The notes beneath the pieces were generated by a model. It saw only the letters and a list, made by a program, of their open reading frames with translations. It did not search any database and was not told the origin of the DNA. The translations under genes and the position numbers were made by a program. Positions 50,917-63,664 of a stretch of 64,000 nt of DNA are shown one piece after another. Source of the DNA: Kudoa neothunni (Eukaryota > Cnidaria); NCBI GenBank assembly GCA_964304625.1, contig OZ199840.1, forward strand, positions 4,960,001 through 5,024,000. The letters run 5' to 3'. Numbering within the stretch: position 1 is the stretch's first letter; each line of letters begins with the position of its first letter.

Positions 50917-52870
50917 TTAACTCATTCAGGGTTCTATTTTTTAAATTAAGCCAAAATTTATATAATGATAGAATAATGTAATATAGTAAGTAATTATGTT
51001 TAAAACGTCCAGAGAATAATTATTTGCAGAGAAAACTTAATTTTACTAAAGTGTTGAAAAAGAAACAGTACTGCTACATGTGAATAATTCTAATAAAGTT
51101 GGTCAAATGCTCTTATAGAAAAAAGTACGAATTTTATTGAGAATAAAAATGAATTTATTAATTATGAGTATTAATAATTTAATTATTCAGAACACTCTAC
51201 GTTCACGTAGGTAGGGAAATTATTGCAATACCGGATGGTAGTTTTCTTGCGTATGACGCATCTTTTCCGTAGTGTGTTCGTAGAGGGTATTATTTTTGGT
51301 TTTTTGCACATGTAAGCCTTCTGAAAATTTTCTCAGTATAGTTCTATGACCTACTATTGAACTTTTCGTTGTGAATGATATTAGATTTTTTACGATGGCT
51401 CGTGTATGTGTATAAGAGTCAATTTTCGAGTAATTCCCTACATTTATCAGTCTCCATAAATTCATCAGGGCCATAGACCGCATGTTGATGAATAGTTACC
51501 ATTACCATTTTTTGATTTTATATTTATTTTATACCAGGCTATTGAATTATCAGCAAAATCATCTCTACAAATATGTTTATTATACATATACATGTTGTGT
51601 GGCTGTTTAACCTGTCAAAAAGATCTTTTAATTTAACAATATCTTAACTTTCGTAATTGGATGCGGTCCAGAACAATTAGTCATCATAAAACTAATTTAT
51701 TATCATGCCAATGAGAGAATAAAATTTTTTTGGAATTATCAACGATATTTTCGTTTGTACCTCGAATCGTTTTCTTCATTAAACACTTAGGTGATACGTT
51801 AATATAGAAAAAAAATAGCTAAGGACGAAAAAAGAAATTATCAACAAACAATCTATGTTTGGATACATCCCACAAGTCATCAATGAAACGTTTCACAAAA
51901 CCTACTCCAAATCTCAGCTGTTGACGTTCTATCATAAATAGAAAAGCAAAACGCCGTAACCATATGAAGACCTTAGTATCCAATTTTTAAACCCCAAGCG
52001 TAAAGGTTTCCCTCTCCTAAACATCTTACAGGAATGATGTCCTTAATATGGTGCCATTTGCACATGTGTGATGTTCCTGTTAAAAATTCCATACTTTCTT
52101 AAGTTTACATTCATTTTTCCAATCAATGTTTTTTTATTTAAATAATTTGTCTCCATTGTCTATTCTCGCGTTATCATTAAGATGGAAATATCTCTTAATG
52201 GATTTGAAGTGTTTATAGGTCATCGTTCTATTCACTAGCATTATTCCAGAATCTACAGCGTCTTTCCAACACATATATTTCCAGATTAATGTATGGTAGC
52301 TGGTAAGTAACAGTATACCATTAAAAGTTTTGGGTTGTTCGACTGTCAGATTAAAAATGTGGTCAGTTTTCTGTTGAATATATAAGCCTGATCGCTTTAA
52401 AATCATCATTATGATGTTTTAGTCAAAATGTTGTTGACAAACATTATAGGACTCAACTCTTTCTTAAAGTTTATGCAGGTTCTTCACATAAATTTTAACT
52501 GATTATAAATTATGCATGGTCGCTAAAGTTCGCGACCTAATTTTATTTGTAAAATATTTTCCAAGAAGGAGAAATTTCATCTTAAAAAAAATTTACTAAT
52601 TATTTTCATACCGCACCTCAATCTCTCCGCATATTCGGGTACAATTCTTATACCAGTATCCACTATTAAATTTGCCACCAAATTATCCTCCTCATCCATT
52701 AAATCCTCAACAGTGATTGGAGAAGGTGATAAAACTTCGAAGCATGTCATCCTTGTCACAGAATTTATTAACAGCGTCTAATAAATTTTTGTAACGAATT
52801 ACGTAAATCACGAATTTCAACAATCTATTAATGGATTAATGGAAGATTTCCACGCGGAGGAATTACTGTT
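50917..52870 (-). mobile_element. piggyBac element B (relic)
   Basis: Inverted relative of element A. The end at TTAA 50917-50920 continues inward CTCATTCAGGGTTCTATTTT, as in A. On the minus strand the transposase pieces run from about 52759 (a Met-rich start with EDLMDEEDNLV and EYAERLR), through 52409-52134 (LTVEQPKTFNGILLLTSYH, CWKDAVDSG, KRYFHLNDNARIDNGDK), to 51483-51220 (MALMNLWRLINV, TTEKMRHT). It keeps N-terminal sequence that A has lost. The second TTAA end is not evident before about 52960. Several breaks make it inactive. The 52870 boundary is approximate. Confidence 0.78.
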
Positions 52871-52967
52871 CCTTTTAGGCACATGTTTATTTTGTTAATA
52901 CTTTTCTTAATTCTAAACGAATATGTATGCGACTCAAAATTTTGATTTGCATACATACATAATGTTA

Positions 52968-53242
52968 AAGGCAGTGTCTATTTTGTCGTACGCGCTTTTT
53001 CCTTTGAAATATTAATCCATTCATTACCATTTTTTCAAAAAATATATTTTATAAATTCATAAGTTTAGTTTCATTAATTTTTTAGTTATCGATTAGACAT
53101 AAAATTACATCGAGGATATTTTAAACTCATTCATAAGTATCAATATAAATGACATTAAATTTTTTATAAATTTATATTATTTTCGTAACTAATCTAAAGG
53201 AAGTATCTATTGGCCCGTCGACGGGCCGATAAACACTACCTT
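52968..53242. mobile_element. Small inverted-repeat element with internal palindrome
   Basis: The left end AAGGCAGTGTCTATTTTGTC and the complement of the right end, AAGGTAGTGTTTATCGGCCC, are inverted repeats. A third copy of the end (AAAGGAAGTATCTATTGGCC) lies just inside the right end in the left orientation, so two ends meet head to head in a perfect 16-base palindrome, GGCCCGTCGACGGGCC (53212-53227). No coding capacity; family unassigned. Confidence 0.6.
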
Positions 53243-53403
53243 ACCATAATGACAATTAAATCCATTCTTGAAGTTTCTATATTTTGGTTTAAGCAATTTA
53301 CAAATTTTCGAATTAACAATTGGGTTTTGTCTTAATAACTAAATAAATATAAACTAATCATAAATTTACGATCTATTAAAATTGAGGTATTATACCGATT
53401 ATC

Positions 53404-56400
53404 TTAACCCTCTAATGACCTTGGGATCTCTTAGACCCCAGATGAAAGTCAATCCTTACATAACTTATTCTGAAAATTTTCAATTCTTTTATAATTTCAT
53501 CTATTCTCTTAATTTAAAACAAGGCTTAATGTACTCCAAAATTAATTACAAAAATAAGGAGATGATGTAAATGAATAATATTTTTAAGGAACATTTTTTA
53601 AGTTTTTGAGAGGTATATTTAATCTATTTTTAATTTAATTAAAAGATTTTAACCGTTGTTAAGAGCCTGAGTTTTTTGACAAATCAATCTCATTAAAGAA
53701 TATTGTTCATCACATGTTTAAGATCATGACACAAACGCAATGAGTGAAGCAATGGAATACAGATATGAGTACCAATCATCGGATTTTGAATTTGATTGTT
53801 ACCAGTCAGAATCTTCAAAAAGTTACAATGATGTACTCGGAGTTGACGATCTTGATAATACAATGAGTAAGAATAAGTTAATTTGGAGTCTAATCAAGTC
53901 TTCTCCGTCAAAAACCTCCCTTGAAAATATTACGAACTCTCGCTCTGGACCTACTAATTATTGTTTGAAACACGTGACAAATATTTCTGACTGTTTTACG
54001 ATATTTTTTACACCGTATATTTGTAATAAAATTATAAAAAGTACAAATATTTCTGGAAAATCATGCTTCAAAGAAAACTGGAAGGACGTGGATTATGTTG
54101 AATTTCTATGATATTTGGGAACACTCATCTTAATGGCTATTCACAAAGACAGAGGGGAACCTTTATCTGAGCTCTTCAGCTTGAGCGAAGGCAGGGAAAT
54201 CTACTGGAAACTTTTCTCTCATCAGCGATTCCAACATATATCAAAGTCCCTATGTTTCGATGATCTTAGGTACCATAGAGTCAAGGTTTGACGATAATTT
54301 GGTTTGATTCGTGAAATTGGGACAACCTGGGCTAACATTTTGCCATTTTGTTATGCTCCTAATGAGGATATCACGGCGGATGAACTACTAATTGCATTTA
54401 AAGGGAGAGTTTCATTTCGGCAATATATGCCCTTAAAACCAGCACAGTACGGATTAAAGTTTTTCGTTTTAGCTGATCCTAAGGATAAGTATGTCCTGAA
54501 TGTTCTACCGTATCTTGAAAAGAACGATAATAAACAAACTCGAAACTCGAGTGTTGTGCTAGAGCTAACTACCAGTCTTTTTTGTTCAGGTAGGAATGTT
54601 GTCGCGGACAATTTTTTCTTCAGTTGAATTGGTACCCAATCTACTCGAATGAAACTAACCTACCTAAATACCATGCGTCACAATAAAGAAGATATTCCTC
54701 CATGTGCTCTCCCATCGAGAAAAAGAACATTGTAGAGCTCAGTATTTTTGTTTTTTAAAAAAAATATGCCTACCTCATATGTAAATAAACGAGGAAAATC
54801 TGTGATTCTTTTATCCACAGGATCTACCAATGATGCTATATCGAATGAATCTTTAAGAACAAACCAGAAATTATACTATGGTACAATAAGACGAAAGGTG
54901 GCGTTGATACTATAGATAGAATGCCGTCCTCACATTCAGTTAGAAGGTTTTTCAGGAGATGGCCAGTGGTGGTGTTTTTTTAACATGATAGATCTATCAT
55001 TGATCAATGCCTTCGCAATAATATATAAATGTGTGCAACGCTAAAAACTTTCAAAGGAGCAAATTTTTAAAGCTTCCTTCAGAAGCATTATATAACCCGC
55101 ATTTGGAGCGGAATTTAAATGATAAGAAAATTGTGAAAAGATCTCATCAAATATTGAATGAAAGCTTTTCAACTACACCTGAGAATATTTGCAAAGTGAG
55201 ATGTGAACTTTTTCCTCGGCAAAATGACAAAAAAACCTCTTCAAATAGTGAATAAAAGTTTATCAACTACATCTGAGAATATTAGCAAAATGATAAAATA
55301 ACCTCTTCAAAATGCGTAAGTTGCAACAGTTTTTACTGCCGCCTTCATTCATCTAAAAAGTGTTTCAACTGTTAGACATGTAGAATCATCGTTTATAATT
55401 TCAATATATTTTATTTTCTTTATTTTATTTTGTGTGAAATATTTCTATTTGATTAAATACGAATTTTTGTATTTAGATTGCATCGAAATGGCGCGATTAG
55501 ATATGTATCAGCATTAACCGGATTAATATCGATTAACTATGTGAATTTTTGTTATTTTCCATGAGATTGTGCAGATGGAATTTTTATAGTGTCTTGCGCA
55601 TAGTTGTAGTAATTTTCTCATTCGAAATGCTTTAAAAAAATCTGGGGTCTTTTTTAACCCAAAGATCGTTGAGGTAGTTTTTTTGGTGATCGTTAACCCT
55701 TTCATGCCAAATGTCCACCCTAGTACTCAAAAAATTAAACGTCCCATAAATATTCACGTTAAATTTATTTAGATGATTTATTGAATTATTACACTTTTTA
55801 AAAGTTAAGTGTTTGTTTCCAGTGATAGCAAATTAAATAAACAAAGAGATCTAGCATTTATAGTAAGTTAAATGGTAATCCTTACATAAAATAAACAGAG
55901 AGTGCAAGAAATTCAAATTTATGCACGTTCAGTCAGTTTTTTCTCGTCGAAAAAAATTAGAATTACGAAACGTTAAAACGTGATTCAATGCGCTACATTT
56001 CATAAGATACATAACAACCTATCAAAATATAATGACTAATCAACAAGTGGGTACTAGGATGGACATTTGACATTCGTGGATCTCCGGCATTCGAATACAT
56101 GGATCACGATTTGGTTTTTAGATGTTCAAAAGAGAGAAACACGACAACTGAAATTGTGATAATTTCTGATCCAGAATAGTACGTTGAAGATTTTGGAACA
56201 TAAAATCTCGAGGTAAGTGTACTTGAAGCGTACGCCGAAAATAATCAAGATTCAGACTGTTCTGATGAGAAAATTGTACCAACCTTTAACTGGAATATAA
56301 GTGAAACCTTTGCAAATATTCCAAATAATTCAGAGACGGAAGATATTGTTTTTAGTGAAGTTACTGATCACGTTTCACCGATAGATTATATCAACTTCTT

Positions 56401-58047
56401 TTTCAATGAAGACCTAATTCTGTTAATTATTGAACAAACAAATTTATATTCGGTTCGGCGAAATTCTAGTTTTCAAGTTGGTAAAGAAGATATAAAAAGT
56501 TTATAGAAACGTTGATTATCATGGGAGTTGTCAAAATGCCGAGATATCGTTGCTATTGGTCTAAAACTCTAAATTACCCACCTGTTTCTGAGTTTATGTC
56601 GAGAACCCACTTCGAAAATATTTCAAAATATTTACATTTCACTGATAATTCAAAAATTATCACAAATCCGAATTCTTCAGAATATGATAAATTTGCAAAG
56701 ATTCGACCGGTTTTGGATTCTATTAGAACAAATTGTTTGAAAGTTGAATGTGGACGAAAGAACTCAATTGATGAGCAAATTATTCCATTCAAAGATAGGT
56801 GTAAAGCGAAACAATATGCTCCAAAGAAACCGACGAAATGGGGACTCAAAATGTTCGCGAGATGTGGAGTTAATGGGCGGCTAGTGCATGATTTTTATCT
56901 GTATGATGGGAAAACCCCCGGGGTGGTTAAAAGTTGTGCGAGAGTTTACCCTTGTCAAAAACTTATTTTGTCTACTTCGACAATTGGTTTACATCTATTC
57001 CTCTTCAAATTTTATTAAAAAAAGGAGCATTTACTTGGTGGGAACCATTCGCAAGAATAGAGTAAAGGGATGTCCATTACAGAATGAGACTGATTTAAAA
57101 ACTCTGGGACGAGGAGCATTTGAGATTCTGAACGACTCTAATAATAATATTTCTATAACGCGTTGGTTTGACTGATCTGTCGTAACTCTCTCATCAACCC
57201 ATTCTTCAATCCAACCGATTAAAATGGCGAAAAGATTTGACCGTTCCAAAAAAATCATGATTGACATCCCATGTCCTGCAGTTGTAGCTGAATATAACCA
57301 AAATATAGGAGCAGTGGACCTTTCAGATACGTTGATGTCGCTCTATATAATGAAACATAAATGTAAGAAATATTACATGCGAATTTTCCTCTGGGTCCAC
57401 AATACATGTATTATAAATGCGTGGTTATTATATAAGCGAAATTGTATGCTTCGAAAAATTCCTAAGAGAGATATACTGGACTTGATGAATTTTTCATTGA
57501 AAATAAGTGAAAGTCTTCGTTATTGCCAAATAGCAAGTGCTACCAAAAAACGTGGTAGACCGTCTCTTAATAATTCTTGCAAAAAAAATTGATGATAGAT
57601 GTGAAAGAACTGAGAGAATAAGAACACATCCTCTCAGTAATCATATTCGACTGGGTAATGTAGGGCATTATCCTGAAATAGTGTCAATTAAATCCAGATG
57701 TAGAATATACCAACGAAAAACTCGATTTAAATGCATTAAATATTATTCCTTTTGTTGTATTGTGAATGATTGAGACTGTTTTTTAAGTTATCATAGTCCA
57801 AATATCTAAGAAATTTTAAAGTTTATTCGGTTTGTTTTGTGCGCAATTCAATTCTCTAAATCGTTGTTTTACCACCGATGTCAAATGTCCACCTCGGTAC
57901 CCACATTAAAAACAGTCGAATTTATGCGTCTAATTAGTTTGTATCACAATAAAATCATTAAATACAGGATATTGAGTTCCTGTAATATATTTAAAAAAAT
58001 CGTGAAATGAAATAAAAAATTTGATTACGAACGGGTTAAAGGGTTAA
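53404..58047 (+). mobile_element. piggyBac element D, split by element E
   Basis: Bounded by TTAA at 53404-53407 and 58044-58047. The left end is CCCTCTAATGACC followed by GACCCCAGAT. The right end, read on the other strand on both sides of E, is CCCT then TTAACGATCACC and later GACCCCAGAT. The transposase starts at ATG 53740 with an acidic N-terminus, continues at 54304-54627 (DELLIAFKGRVSFRQY, AQYGLKFFVLADPKDKY, RNVVADNFFFS) and 55031-55255, with several stops and frame changes. Paralogous flank at 63.8 kb has the same sequence with a single TTAA (63820-63823) and no insertion. Element C is a truncated sister. Confidence 0.85.
55693..58039 (+). mobile_element. piggyBac element E, nested in the end of D
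   Basis: A 2.35-kb element between TTAA 55693-55696 and TTAA 58036-58039. The ends begin CCCTTTCATGCC and, on the other strand, CCCGTTCGTAATC, followed by similar ATGTCCACC-containing subterminal sequence (ATGTCCACCCTAGTAC at 55710 and ATGTCCACCTCGGTAC at 57884). The transposase spans about 56280-57600: an acidic start, PRYRCYWSKTLNYPPVSEFM, ISKYLHFTDNSKI, SIDEQIIPFKDRCKAKQYAP, RSIYLVGTIRKNRVKGCPL, AEYNQNIGAVDLSDTLMSLY. About three frame breaks interrupt it, so it is much fresher than A-D but inactive. The C-terminal Cys-ring typical of some piggyBacs is only weakly visible (SFCCIVND). Confidence 0.87.
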
Positions 58048-58239
58048 ATAGGCTATATACCCGATACATGTATCGGGAATAATATAGCATTCATATACTG
58101 AATTCTATATGTTTATATTCATTATTATTACATATGATAACGTGTAGAATTTTGGTCCAACTATTTTGTACATATGCATATATTATTACAATTCATTAAT
58201 GTTTAATAGTTATACAAATTACATTTTATTGTATGATAG

Positions 58240-61143
58240 AGAATGCACCAGCGGCTGGCATTCAACCAGCCCCAAGCCCCATAGCCACACTAAACTACCA
58301 AATTGAGTTAGGCGCTACTGATGAAGCAAATAAAATAAAACATATACTTGGTGGATCTAATTATGGTTCCGGAAAGTGCCGTATATTGAAATCAAACGAT
58401 GCAGCAAACATTTTTAATTCACAAACAGCAGCTGATTTTAATGAAATTTCAGATTGTCCTGGACGTGATGATTCTGTTACCGCAAAATGCATAATCGATT
58501 GCAATAAACAATATAGCAAAGTCACATACGATAAAATCTCTCCAAGAACGAAATACATATATATATTTTCAGGAAATAATATTAATGCCGTTCAAGAAGA
58601 GTCGCATAAAAGAGGTGGTAAAGTGTTTGGTTTGGCAATACGTAAGAAAGATAGCAATGAATTGGTAAATTTATCCGTTGAATTTAGCATTGCTGGTAAA
58701 TCCTCAAGTATCAATCTCTTTGAACACCCAAAAATTGAGGATCGGATATAAAACTTGCTCACCAGTTGCTTGTCCTATTTACTACAAAGACGCCAAATTT
58801 GCGGATGGTTCAAAGGGAAGCTCATGTGTGGAAAATACCAATGCAAATACTGTAGATTTCGATATATTGGTTCCTCATTATGAGATGAGATGTGAAAAAT
58901 ATCCAAGTTTCTTTTATTACATGCCAAATGCATATATGATGGAAAACATTGCTATTTACAAACCTCAATATTATGTAACAAAGAAGACAGGGGACGATAA
59001 GCAAGTTGTTGTTAAATTCACTGATTTAACATTATCGTCTGAAATTTGCGTTTTCAGCATTAAAGACGCTGAAAGTACAACAGCTAACTCCCTGTATGAA
59101 TCGAAATGTGGAAATACTGCGGAAAAGTGTTACGCACCTTGTAAAAATCTCGAACTTACGGTGACTGAATTAAAAGCTTTCTACCAAATCTTAATTCAAA
59201 CCAGATATCACGACCTTTCTATAACTACTACTGATAATCCAGATGGATTTCTTCAGAAAAAGTTTGGTACTTATTTTACATCATATAGTTTTATATTCAA
59301 TTTTATAGCCATTGCGGAAACTAATGGCGATCTATTGTCCGATTTCAAAAAGGGTGGTGTAAAGCTAAATGCTGCCATATTTAAACCAACGACAGGAGCT
59401 TCATCCTTTACTTGTACTATAAAACATTATCTTGCTGATACAATTAAGCCAACTTCATCTATTGAAACTATTTGCGAGACGAGTACTAGGGCAGCTGGTG
59501 CTAATACTTGTAAAACGGATTGCACAAAAGTAGAAATTGAGCAACTATCTCCAGGAAAATCGTACATAATTGAAATTGAATTTGGATTGGCTGAAAATAA
59601 AAATAATGAACAAATACTTATAAGGACAGGTAATAACTGAAAGTTAAATATCAATAACTAAACATTTTCAAAGATAATGATGATAATAAAGAGTTCCAAA
59701 CAACTGACCCTACCAAAACAGAATCAACCGCTACACTAACAGCTATTGGAGGCACAGCTGAAGGCGAAAAGATAAATGAGCCAAATTGTGAGTATTACAT
59801 AAGTCCAGCCGGGAAAAATACATTTTACACTGCTAAATGTACTGAAACTAATCCTTGTAGAGGAAGGTGTAGAGATCCAATAACTATTATTGACCTTGAA
59901 CCAAACACTCTTTACGACGTTAGAGTCGTTGCTGATAAGGATTATAAGGAACATATATATACAAATGTTAAAACGAGTATATTTCTCCATACACTAATTT
60001 ATTTCATTCAATCTAGATTTGGCAACGTTGACAATAAATCCAAAATATACGGAGCACGGATTGCGGTTGAATGCACAATTGTCCAAAAAAGTTCCGGAAG
60101 CTATTTGTCATTATACAATCCAAATTAAGAAGGCTGGCAGGTTCGAAGATGCTTACATCTGTACACCACCACAAACACCAGAAGTTGTCCCACAAGTTCC
60201 TGAGACTCCACCAAGCACACAAACTGATTCCAATCCTATCCCGGGTCAAGAAATAACTAGTACCAACCAACTTTCTATTCTAAAATCAACAGATACTGAA
60301 TCGGAAATTGCAGGAACTGAAACTAACATGGAAACTAACACTGATTCAACTGTTGACTCTACCACCACAACTACTACAACTGCGAGCCCAATCAATTCAA
60401 ACACATGTTCCTCATTTCCTTTATGCAGTTCTATTGAATTCAACAACTATGATGCAAACGAAGAATATAAAGTGATTATTACCGCAGTGGGAAAATCTAA
60501 CTCGAAAGAAATCACGTTAGCAGCCAGTAAAACTATTATTGCTATTATATAAAAATTTAAAATCATCTTAAATAGCTGCTCCAAAAGGAAACCCTACAGA
60601 AAATGCCAAAACAATATACGTGCAAATTACAAGAGATGGTGAATCATTCACGGTTGAGAATACTCTTCCATCAACTCTTAGAGAAAATTCCAAGTGTAAA
60701 TGGGAATTACGTAATTCGAGTGTTAAATCGATGGCGATTATTAAAAAATGCATGAGTCGCTATGATCCTGGATGTAGAAGGTTCCCTCCATGTAAATCAT
60801 TCACTATCCGTGGATTAGTTGATGGTAACAACTATCACTTGACTGTTTACAGTTCTACCGATACAACAGTTTACGGGACGGCTACTATCGAGCAAGGTGA
60901 AACATTATTTATACGACAATAATTTAAAATGTAAATTTTAGGAGCTAAGAGCAGTTCAAGGTTTTTTAATTAATATTTTTAAAATAAATAAATGTTTTAT
61001 TTAGTTCTAAAACCATGGTCATGTATTAATTTATTATTTTCTTATAGTTGAATTAATATTATTTTAGAATAATTGTGGTAGTAGTTATTGTTGTTTTGAT
61101 TTCAGTTTCTGTTGGATTGGTGGTTTTCAAGAAGAAAAATTAA
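58240..61143 (+). CDS. FN3-like multidomain membrane protein, copy 3
   Basis: Exons 58240-58641, 58688-59266, 59309-59629, 59674-59976, 60017-60526, 60576-60896, 60942-60960, 61068-61143, all open, phases as in copies 1 and 2. The first domain (exon 2) differs strongly from the other copies. From about 59165 to about 60650 the DNA, introns included, is almost identical to copy 1. Between about 59039 and 59165 it instead matches copy 2, and the 3' end again follows copy 2 (for example the intron before the transmembrane exon). The protein therefore looks assembled by gene conversion between neighbours. Tail and membrane helix are as in the others; the 5' signal exon is not located. Confidence 0.8.
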
Positions 61144-63199
61144 TCATCAACGTGAGGGAGTTATTTTCTAATGACCTAACTAGAAACATTTAGAGAATTT
61201 AGTTATCTGTGTGATATTTATGAAAATTTTTTGATATATATTAATCATTCAAATTTATTAAAGTTATTTTATAATTTGACTGAGGTATAGAATTATTTAT
61301 ATAAATATAGGATCAGAAAAGGCGATTAATTTTTTTATAATTATAAAATACATGCGTCTAAATATTTTGATGTTACATTTAGCTGCTTTTGCAAATTAAA
61401 ACCTAAATAACGTTACTGAAATTAGTGTTAAATATGAATATCAGACAAATTAGACAACAAAACAAGATTGACATGCTTCCATTGTTTGTTAAAAAATGAG
61501 CAAGATAGCTTTTACAATAGTATCTTGAATTTTCGATACTCTGTAATACAGTCAACAACGGTTATTGTGTAGGATGATATTACGCATTTTTCGTTTTGTA
61601 TCATTATTTTATCGTTTTGTAAGTTGCAGTTCTATCTATCTTATGAATCTTTTAAGCTATTAAGGTAGCATTTGGAATTATTTATTTAAGTAAATTTTTG
61701 TTATTCGCTAGAAGATGGATATTGCGCCCTAAGTTTAGTCACCATTATATTTAACAATATCTCCAAATCAAAGTGTATTGTCATTATTTGGTGATTTTTA
61801 TTTTAAAGAAGTAGAACGATAATAAACGTTAATTTCAAAGTATTTTATTTTTCCATTAATGAAAATAATTCAGAGTTAATGTATTAAACAGATAAAAATT
61901 GAAATAATAGCCGACACAGAAAAACGGAAATATTTTATAATTTTAAATTTTATCCACGTAAATAAATTTATTAGTACATTGGTTTCATCGCAGGATTTCA
62001 TGTTTTTCTTTAAAACTGAGTAGATTGTTTAATTTTAAACGATATCTGCGGTCATCTATCTATTCTATATTTACTATCCATTATATATACAAAGCTGAAG
62101 TATCCGCATGTGTAAGCAAGTACGCATGTGCGTCCAAAATTTTTTCCTTATAGAGAGACGTTTATGAAATTTTTTAAAAATAACAATGTTTCAAAAATCA
62201 TTCGATCGTTTTCACATTAAAAAATGTTCCCAGAAGTGTTTAGAAAATGGTTATTTTGTTGATTCAAAGTTTGTTTAACGGATTACTTGAGCTTAACAAT
62301 AAGATTAACATCTGCTTGTGGCCTGCCTATGGTAGGTTGAAGTTAATTTTCCCCTTTAAATGCTCAATCAAATGTTGATTAATTGCTGCTATTTGACTGT
62401 ATACAAATTTAGTGTGTAAATTTAGGTTTTCTCGTAAATACACTCCTTATTTGTGGAGTTTTAACGTATACGGCTTGATAAGTATATTTTAAAAATTCTG
62501 TTAATGGTTTTAGATATAATAAAAAATCTATATATGTTTAATTAATAACGATTTGATAAGGAATTCTATAATCAGATAGATTGAAGAATTATAATGGAAA
62601 TACTGTGTCCGCAGATTTCATTGAAATCATCCGTTATGTTGAACTTTCAGTTATTAGATTCAATGCGAATGGTTGTATTCTAACTTTATCTAATTTTATA
62701 AATTATATTTGTGTAGATATTTAAGCGATTTTTGGCTGTTTGTTTAGGAAAAGTGCATAGATGTTTATGCTGGACCGAGCGATGCTAATTTTAGCAATAT
62801 CAATTAATTTTCATACGTTTTCTTTTATCTCTATTACTTTTTCCTTTATCTCTTAAAAAGTTAGTGGTGCACACAGATACTGAGCTGAGCCAGAATTTGT
62901 CTTTTAAAAATCCTCAGGGTCAAAATATAACGTTTTAGACAACACTTTAAGGTAATTTAAATAATTCGGGAATGTAGAAAAAAATGACGCCAACTTTAAA
63001 TTATTTAATGAACGTTGGGACTGATACGTTCCTTCACAGAAATGATTATAATTTAAATTTCGTCAATTCAAATCATTAATGTGTATGCTTAAAACTTTTT
63101 AGTTATTTTATTTCTTTTGGATAATTCGAAATTTCAATATATTTTTTGAACGCTATTAAAAACATCTCTAGGCGAAATCTATCCCAAGCAACGCTGGTT
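61144..63199. other. Array spacer after copy 3
   Basis: The first 400 bases resemble the 3' flank of copy 1. The remainder is AT-rich with no recognised gene or element. Confidence 0.4.
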
Positions 63200-63210
63200 A
63201 GTTCGCGCTA

Positions 63211-63653
63211 TTTTGTTTTGTTTACAAGGTAAAACCCCTGGCGCAACTTATTAGGTTGTGGAATTCTGGTTGGTCATACCTCTTCCATTAACCTTCTAGG
63301 CACCGCAGGACGTAACATGAAACCCCGCCCCTTATCTTCATGCAGTAGTGTGGGACTTTAACCCAGTGAACATCCTCGTCTCAGGGGCGACCACCACCCC
63401 AAAACCCTATCCCTTTAAAGACGTTGGCTTTGTGGGGACTGCAAATTACTTGTTTTCGATGGGTTCCGCAGATTCAAACTCCTATTCACGCTCACCCCAT
63501 TCCACAGCGAGCGTACGCTTTAAACCAAAGCTACCAAATATGGGATAGAGATCCACCGATATGGAAGTAGTAGACTGACCACCGGCAGAATCTAACACAT
63601 TACCTCACGGTTCTGAGTCCGAGTGTCACACCGATGTGCTATCTGTCCTCGGC
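63211..63653 (-). mobile_element. tRNA-derived SINE
   Basis: A 443-base block of about 50% GC in otherwise 27% GC DNA, flanked by an 11-base direct repeat, AGTTCGCGCTA (63200-63210 and 63654-63664), the target-site duplication. On the minus strand the element begins with a tRNA-like head (about 63650-63585): GATAGCACATCGGTG like a D-arm/A-box, then CTCGGACTCAGAACCGTGAG like an anticodon arm, then TGTTAGATTCTG where a T-arm/B-box would be. It ends in an A-rich AACAAAACAAAA tail next to the left duplication. The parent tRNA and the LINE partner are unknown. The 66-codon frame inside is chance. Confidence 0.72.
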
Positions 63654-63664
63654 AGTTCGCGCTA

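Noticed and set aside
63348-63548. 66-codon frame in the GC-rich block
   Set aside because: Lies wholly inside the SINE and has no homology; GC-rich DNA has fewer stops by chance.
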